From: an uncultured Faecalibacterium sp.
GTDB lineage: Bacteria > Bacillota > Clostridia > Oscillospirales > Ruminococcaceae
Reading direction: 5' to 3'
Length of the DNA: 64,000 bases
Assembly (NCBI GenBank): GCA_934513205.1
Contig: CAKSWU010000001.1
Location: 124,001-188,000 of the forward strand
Shown piece after piece: positions 59,360-64,000 of the stretch; position 1 is the stretch's first letter; each line of letters opens with the position of its first letter. Position numbers and translations under genes: made by a program. A model generated the notes under the pieces. That model was not told where the DNA came from and did no database searches. It worked only from the letters and a program-made list of their open reading frames with translations.

Positions 59360-61210
59360 TCACGCCTTGTGAAAATAGTCGTAGATGGTCTGCGCCAGCT
59401 GTTTGCCCACACCGGGGGTGTTTTCCAGCTGGTCGGGAGTGGCTTCCTTCACTGCGCCCACGCTCTTGAACTGTGCCAACAGGGCTTTGGCGGTTTTGGG
59501 GCCTACGCCCGGCACCTCGGTCAGGGTGGAGGAGTAGCTTTTCTGCTTCATCTGCTGCTTGCGGTAGGCGTTGGCAAAACGATGGGTCTCGTCCTGAATG
59601 GCGGTGATGAAGGTAAAGGTGCCGCGGTTCATGTTGATGGCAATTTCCCGCCCCTCGCTGTCCACTATGGCGCGGGTGCGGTGGTGGTCATCCTTTACCA
59701 TGCCGTACAGCGGCACATCTGCCAGCGCCGTACCGGCCAGCGCATCCTTTGCTGCGCTCACCTGTCCCCTGCCGCCGTCCATCAGCAAAAGGTCCGGCTT
59801 CTGCCCGAACCAGTTGCCGCCGGGCTGACCGGTTTCGGCCTGCGCAGCGTATTTTTCGTACTCTGCCGCCCGGCGGGAGACGGTTTCTGCCAGCGAGGCG
59901 TAGTCGTCCGTGCCCGCCACAGTTTTCATCTTGAACTTGCGGTAGCCCGCCTTGAAGGGCTTGCCGTCCTTGAAGGTGACCATGCCGCAGACGCTGCTGC
60001 CGTCGCCCCAGTTGGAGATATCGTAGCTTTCAATGGCGCGGGGCGGCTTTGAAAGCCCCAGCACCTGCGCCAGCTCGTCCAGCAGTTTTTCCTCCCGGGC
60101 GTAGCGCCCGCTCTCCCGCGCCAGACGCTCCACCGCGTTGGTGTGCGCCATTTCCACCAGATGTGCCTTGTCACCCCGCTGAGGCACATACAGCTGTACC
60201 TCGCTGCCCCGTTTCTGGTCCAGCGCCTGCTGCAGGGCATCCACGTCCGGCGGCAGCGCGTCCACCGCGATGATCTTGGGGATCTGTTCATCGTCCAGAT
60301 AGTACCGGGGCAGAAATTCCTCCCGCACCGCGTCGATATCCGAGGTTTCGTGGAACAAAAACTCCCGCTTATCGGTCAGCCGTCCCTCCCGGAAGCGCAG
60401 CACCGCCGCGCACACGCTGTCCGGCGTGCCCGCCAGTGCCACCACGTCCATCTCCACGTCCGGGTCCACCACCACCTTTTGCCCGGCGCTCACCTTGGTG
60501 ATGGCGTTGATCTGGTCCCGCAGCAGTGCTGCCGTCTCAAATTCCAGCCGATCGGAAGCCTCCTGCATCCGCTCGTTGAGGGTCCTGAGGATCTCTTTTT
60601 TGCCGTAGCGGATCAGGTGCACCGCGTTTTTGACCGCCTCGTTGTAGGTCTCGCAGCTGATTTTTCCGCTGCACACCGCCATGCACTTGCCGATGTGGGC
60701 GTTCAGGCAGGGGCGTCCCTTGCCGATCTCCTGCGGGAAGCGCTTAGAGCACCGCGGCAGCAGAAAGGCATCCATAGCGGTTTCCGCCATCTGCCGCGCC
60801 GCAAAGCTGGAGGTGTAGGGGCCGATGTACTCGGCATCGTCCTCCTCCTTTTGCAGCACGAAGGACAGCCGGGGCCACGGCTCCTTTGTCACCTTGATAT
60901 AGCTGTACCCCTTGTCGTCCTTCAGCAGGATGTTGTACTTGGGGGTGTGGGCCTTGATCTGGCTGGCCTCCAGCACCAGCGCCTCAAACTCGCTCTGGCA
61001 GACGATGACGTCAAAGGCATAGGCATGGGCGATCATCTGGCTGACCTTGTTGTCGTGGGGCACCCCTTCCCGGAAATACTGGCTCACCCGGATGCGCAGA
61101 CGCTTGGCCTTGCCGATATAGATGATGGTGTCGCTTTTGTCCCGGATGATATACACCCCGGGCAGCAGCGGCAGCATACAGGCCTTCTGGTACAATTCCG
61201 CTTTGGTCAT
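59360..61210 (-). CDS. uvrC: Excinuclease ABC subunit C
   Basis: 616 residues, full length. N-terminal GIY-YIG nuclease domain (GVYIIRDKSDTIIYIGKAKR near 17-36), a cysteine-bearing middle (CSKRFPQEIGKGRPCLNAHI near 155), a UVR motif near 205, the RNase H-like nuclease (ESYDISNWGDGSSVCGMV near 400 and LLLMDGGRGQVSAAKDAL near 465) and C-terminal helix-hairpin-helix repeats (EVPGVGPKTAKALLAQF near 570). Makes both incisions in nucleotide excision repair. ATG follows AAGGAGAA. Confidence 0.97.
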   Translation of the reverse strand: MTKAELYQKACMLPLLPGVYIIRDKSDTIIYIGKAKRLRIRVSQYFREGVPHDNKVSQMIAHAYAFDVIVCQSEFEALVLEASQIKAHTPKYNILLKDDKGYSYIKVTKEPWPRLSFVLQKEEDDAEYIGPYTSSFAARQMAETAMDAFLLPRCSKRFPQEIGKGRPCLNAHIGKCMAVCSGKISCETYNEAVKNAVHLIRYGKKEILRTLNERMQEASDRLEFETAALLRDQINAITKVSAGQKVVVDPDVEMDVVALAGTPDSVCAAVLRFREGRLTDKREFLFHETSDIDAVREEFLPRYYLDDEQIPKIIAVDALPPDVDALQQALDQKRGSEVQLYVPQRGDKAHLVEMAHTNAVERLARESGRYAREEKLLDELAQVLGLSKPPRAIESYDISNWGDGSSVCGMVTFKDGKPFKAGYRKFKMKTVAGTDDYASLAETVSRRAAEYEKYAAQAETGQPGGNWFGQKPDLLLMDGGRGQVSAAKDALAGTALADVPLYGMVKDDHHRTRAIVDSEGREIAINMNRGTFTFITAIQDETHRFANAYRKQQMKQKSYSSTLTEVPGVGPKTAKALLAQFKSVGAVKEATPDQLENTPGVGKQLAQTIYDYFHKA

Positions 61211-61230
61211 GGCTTCTCCTTAAAAACAAA

Positions 61231-61259
61231 AGAGCGGCGGGTCGCCCCCGCCGCTCTTA
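61231..61259 (-). terminator. Terminator of the HPr gene
   Basis: GAGCGGCGGG/CCCGCCGCTC stem, TTTTGTTTTT on the minus strand. Confidence 0.8.
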
Positions 61260-61292
61260 TTATAGGCACAGATCCCCTGTTACAGGCAACAA

Positions 61293-61556
61293 TCACTCTG
61301 CAAAGCCGGACTCCACCAGCTTGATCAGGCCGTCCACGGCAGCCTGCTCATCCGCGCCGTCAGCGATGATGCGGATGGTGGTGCCGCCAACGATACCCAG
61401 AGACAGAACGCCCAGCAGGCTCTTTGCGTTCACGCGGCGTTCTTCCTTCTCGACCCAGATGGAAGACTTGAACTCGTTTGCCTTCTGGATAAAGAAGGTA
61501 GCCGGACGAGCGTGCAGACCAACCTGATTTTCAACGGTAACTTCTTTCACGTACAT
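61293..61556 (-). CDS. ptsH: HPr family phosphocarrier protein
   Basis: 87 residues. The PEP-dependent site His15 is in GLHARPAT and the regulatory Ser46 in NAKSLLGVLSLG, so the protein keeps both classic HPr phosphorylation sites and is not a Crh variant. It can carry phosphate in sugar uptake and, as HPr-Ser46-P, act with CcpA in carbon catabolite control. ptsI is not adjacent. The 283-bp gap to trmD (61557-61839) holds no recognised gene and no confident promoter. Confidence 0.92.
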   Translation of the reverse strand: MYVKEVTVENQVGLHARPATFFIQKANEFKSSIWVEKEERRVNAKSLLGVLSLGIVGGTTIRIIADGADEQAAVDGLIKLVESGFAE

Positions 61557-61839
61557 AGTAAAGCGCTCCTATCTAATATCGTTTTGCGTACAAACTTTGT
61601 ATAGTGTGCCTGTTGCGTTACACCCATTTTAGCGCAAGTCGAAACCGTTGTACAGACCCCTTTTGCATTTTTGGCGGTTTCTCCAATGAAGAGGGGGGCA
61701 TTTTTCATTATTTATACAAAGATAATAAAATTATTCCCCCATCGTTAGAGGGTAGATACAAAAGTTTTCAACATTTTTCAGAGTGCCGGGGCAATTCCCA
61801 TCGAATTTTGTGCGTTTTCACCGACATTTCCGGCGCAGC

Positions 61840-63087
61840 TCACTCCTGCACGGAGCCCTCGTAGCGCATTTGCACCAGTGCACACTTGTGCGTTACGGTG
61901 GGGTAGTGCAGCGGGTCAAACTCCAGACTTGCACTGCCGTCCAGCTGCCAGCCCATACGGGTAAACAGGGCAATGCCCCGGGTGTTTGTGTTCAGCACAC
62001 TCAGCACCGGGTGTGCGTGCTCCGGCATTTTTTTACGGGCAAAATCCAGCAGCTTTGTGCCAATGCCGTTGCCCCGGGCTTTTTCCGTAACGAACAGATG
62101 CTCGATATGCCCTGCCTTATGGCTGACGCACACCATACCGTCCGGCACGTCCTTGGTGGTGTGCAGGTAACACGCCCAGCCCGCAGCTTTTTCCTGCTGC
62201 AATTGCAGCAGGAACTGCTGCTCGTTCAGGGTTTGGCAATATTCCGCCGTCCAGTTGTCGGCGCAGACAGCCTGCCGTCCCTCGGCAAACAGCTTTGCGG
62301 CGGCGGCAAACTGCTCGGCGGTCTTTACCAGCCGGACATTCTCGCCCCGCTTCCACTTGGGCACTTCGGCAATGGGGTGGCTGGCGCACCACTGCTCGTA
62401 CAGCTCCGGGCGGCGCAGCCGGGTGCGGGTGCGGCTCTGCTCGCCGCGCCATTCCTCGATCTTCTGGTGGTCGCCACCCAGCAGCACACTGGGCACGGCG
62501 CGGCCCTCCCACACCTCGGGGCGGGTGTACTGGGGGTATTCCAGCAGACCGTCCCAGTAGCTTTCTTCCTCGTAGCCCTTTTGCTCGGCCAATACGCCGG
62601 GCTTCAGGCGCAGCACGCTGTCTGCCACCACAAGGCTGGCCAGCTCGCCGCCGGTCAGGATGTAATCTCCAATGGAGATCTCCTCGTCTGCAAAAGCCTC
62701 GATGACACGCTCGTCAATGCCCTCGTAGTGACCGCAGACCAGCGTCAGGTTGTCATACTGCGCCAGACGCTTGGCGTGCTCCTCGGTGTAGCGCTGCCCG
62801 CCCGCCGTCAGGAACACGATGTGCGGGGCGGGGCGTCCCTGCTGCGCCACCTCGCTCTGCACCGCCCGCAGACAGTCCGCGATGGGCTGGGCATACAGCA
62901 CCATGCCGCAGCCGCCGCCGTAGGGGTAGTCGTCGGTCTGCTTTTGCTTGTTCAGGGTATAGTCCCGGATCTGGTGGCAGTGGGTCTCAATATAGCCCCG
63001 CTTTGCCGCCCTGCCGATGATGCTGGCATCCAGCACCTGCTGGCACATCTCCGGGAACAGGGTCACAATATCCACACGCATTCCCAT
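61840..63087 (-). CDS. trmD: tRNA (guanine-N1)-methyltransferase TrmD fused to a GNAT acetyltransferase
   Basis: 415 residues against about 245 for ordinary TrmD. Residues 1-240 are TrmD: YPYGGGCGMVLYAQPI near 54, LVCGHYEGIDERV near 116 and ISIGDYILTGGELASLVVAD near 137 (trefoil-knot SAM site); it methylates G37 of tRNA. From about 255 a GNAT domain follows, with IEHLFVTEKARGNGIGTKLL near 340 (acetyl-CoA loop RGNGIG) and NTRGIALFTRMGW near 378. The two are joined in one frame with no stop. The acetyl acceptor is unknown. It follows rimM by 3 bp. Confidence 0.9.
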   Translation of the reverse strand: MGMRVDIVTLFPEMCQQVLDASIIGRAAKRGYIETHCHQIRDYTLNKQKQTDDYPYGGGCGMVLYAQPIADCLRAVQSEVAQQGRPAPHIVFLTAGGQRYTEEHAKRLAQYDNLTLVCGHYEGIDERVIEAFADEEISIGDYILTGGELASLVVADSVLRLKPGVLAEQKGYEEESYWDGLLEYPQYTRPEVWEGRAVPSVLLGGDHQKIEEWRGEQSRTRTRLRRPELYEQWCASHPIAEVPKWKRGENVRLVKTAEQFAAAAKLFAEGRQAVCADNWTAEYCQTLNEQQFLLQLQQEKAAGWACYLHTTKDVPDGMVCVSHKAGHIEHLFVTEKARGNGIGTKLLDFARKKMPEHAHPVLSVLNTNTRGIALFTRMGWQLDGSASLEFDPLHYPTVTHKCALVQMRYEGSVQE

Positions 63088-63090
63088 GGC

Positions 63091-63627
63091 TCACTTTTCC
63101 TCCCGTTCGCTGTCAAAGTCGTCATCCAGCAGGCCGGGGATGGGGGTGACAAGGATGTACCCCTCCGGCGGGTTGCGCTCCTTTAAAAAGGCATCCACCC
63201 CGGGGAACATATATTCCTTGCCGCCGGGTGCCTTGACGGTGTAGATGTCCTGTGCCCCCGGGTGGTCTACGCTGGTCACCACGCCATACACCTTGCCAGT
63301 GTCAGCGTCCCGCACTTCGCACCCGATGAGGTCCGCCACATACCACCGGCCTGCGGGCAGGGTGGCATCGTTGCGGTCAAAGTAGAACACCTGCCCGCGC
63401 AGCGCCCGGGCAGCGTCCATATCGCTGACCCCCTCCAGCTGCAGCAGCGCCATCTGCCCCTGCGGACGGATGGAAAGGATCTGATAGGCTTTGCCGCCCT
63501 GCGCCGAAGGGTACAGGCGGCCCGCTTTTTTCAAAAAATCCACCCCGTCGCACCAAAGCTCCAGCTTCATTTCCCCGCGCACGCCGTGGGTGGTCACAAC
63601 TTTTCCGGCTTCCAGATATTGCTGCAT
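63091..63627 (-). CDS. rimM: Ribosome maturation factor RimM
   Basis: 178 residues. N-terminal RimM beta-barrel (EAGKVVTTHGVRGEMKLELW near 5) and C-terminal PRC-barrel (DLIGCEVRDADTGKVYGVVT near 96, ending FPGVDAFLKERNPPEGYILV). Assists 30S head assembly with S19. It lies in the conserved order khpA-rimM-trmD. ATG at 63627. Confidence 0.95.
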   Translation of the reverse strand: MQQYLEAGKVVTTHGVRGEMKLELWCDGVDFLKKAGRLYPSAQGGKAYQILSIRPQGQMALLQLEGVSDMDAARALRGQVFYFDRNDATLPAGRWYVADLIGCEVRDADTGKVYGVVTSVDHPGAQDIYTVKAPGGKEYMFPGVDAFLKERNPPEGYILVTPIPGLLDDDFDSEREEK

Positions 63628-63664
63628 AAATTCGCTCCTGTGTTATCAAACTTGTGCCAATACG

Positions 63665-63787
63665 CCCTCATCAGTCTCACTGCGTTCGACAGCTTCCCCC
63701 GGCCGGGGGAAAGCCTTATGAGAGTGCACCAGCCGGGAAAGCCTTCCCCCAGTCGGGGGAAGGTGGCGCGTCCGCGCCGGATGAGGG
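63665..63787. repeat. MITE-like intergenic repeat, copy 2
   Basis: Bounded by CCCTCATC and GATGAGGG, with inner CTTCCCCC and GGGGGAAG arms (twice). The same plan as the element at 16-158 with a different sequence. It lies inside the khpA-rimM gap and may form a stable transcript hairpin. Confidence 0.55.
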
Positions 63788-63850
63788 TGCTTCCTCTTAA
63801 ATCGAAACAAAAAGACCCCTTGCCGCAAGGGCAAAGGGCCAGTAGGGTGC

Positions 63851-64000
63851 TCAGTCGATCTCAACAAGGACCTTTTCATCGACCCGCACAGCAGCCGCGC
63901 GCATCACCACACGAATGGCTTTTGCGATCCGGCCCTGCTTGCCGATGACACGGCCCATATCTCCCTCTGCCACGCTCAGGTGGTAGACGATGGTGCCGTC
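63851..64000 (-). CDS. khpA: KH domain RNA-binding protein KhpA (partial, cut by window edge)
   Basis: The last 49 residues of a small KH protein run off the right edge: GTIVYHLSVAEGDMGRVIG, then GKQGRIAKAIRVVMRAAAVR with the GxxG loop GKQG, ending VLVEID. This is the normal C-terminus of KhpA (YlqC), an RNA chaperone that acts with KhpB/Jag in cell division and elongation control. It is upstream of rimM, as expected in Firmicutes; the start lies beyond base 64000. Confidence 0.9.
   Translation of the reverse strand, partial: DGTIVYHLSVAEGDMGRVIGKQGRIAKAIRVVMRAAAVRVDEKVLVEID

Overview
The window looks like a chromosomal piece of a GC-rich Gram-positive gut Clostridium, most likely Faecalibacterium (Oscillospiraceae). 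This rests on overall impression: GC-rich coding with AT-rich promoters, lipobox substrate-binding proteins followed by Ser/Thr/Ala linkers, a GlpP antiterminator, a DUF6465 protein, the khpA-rimM-trmD order and no outer-membrane genes. The genus is inferred from recognition, not from a database comparison.

Left part (1-12 kb): two family-2 glycosyltransferases and a secreted SpoIID/LytB protein on the minus strand; tRNA-Leu followed by a decayed IS3-type transposase tail; a ferredoxin-type protein divergent from a Crp/Fnr regulator; a TetR stump; then a three-gene oxidoreductase set of the anaerobic glycerol-3-phosphate dehydrogenase type behind a terminator-like leader, with the antiterminator gene glpP upstream. 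Glycerol kinase glpK lies 15 kb away (25.5-27.0 kb) behind a near-identical leader hairpin, so the two loci probably form one GlpP regulon. gpsA (51.2 kb) also belongs to glycerol-phosphate metabolism.

12-20 kb is a sialic-acid utilisation operon: an RpiR regulator divergent from an ABC importer (binding lipoprotein and two permeases), a NanA-type lyase, a YhcH-type protein, NanE, NanK and an SGNH esterase. Three TGAAA-N5-TTTC motifs lie between regulator and operon, one inside the operon promoter.

20-29 kb holds a DUF6465 protein, a metallophosphoesterase, a ParB-like/BMP-domain fusion, DUF1643 and PAP2 proteins, tRNA-Arg and tRNA-His followed by a tandem repeat block, glpK, and a surface 5'-nucleotidase interrupted by a one-base homopolymer frameshift.

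29.5-39.3 kb is a compact minus-strand virion cassette: small protein, large terminase, portal, a Prp protease/scaffold fusion, an N4-gp56-type major capsid protein and five downstream structural or unknown genes. No integrase, repressor, replication, lysis or tail-fibre gene is present, and ordinary chromosomal genes flank it. This is the most interesting region: the Prp-type protease carries a Prp-like cleavage motif in its own linker, and the capsid protein carries the same motif at its N-terminus.

39.6-54.6 kb is mostly transport: an NCS2 purine permease; a GltS-type symporter paired with a TAXI binding protein; an mglBAC-type sugar importer with an attenuator after mglB; a polar amino acid ABC importer; gpsA; a zinc-dependent phospholipase C-like protein; and an MFS transporter. 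54.8-64 kb carries an M16C peptidase, mgtE behind a long structured leader, uvrC, an HPr protein and the khpA-rimM-trmD group, where trmD is fused to a GNAT acetyltransferase.
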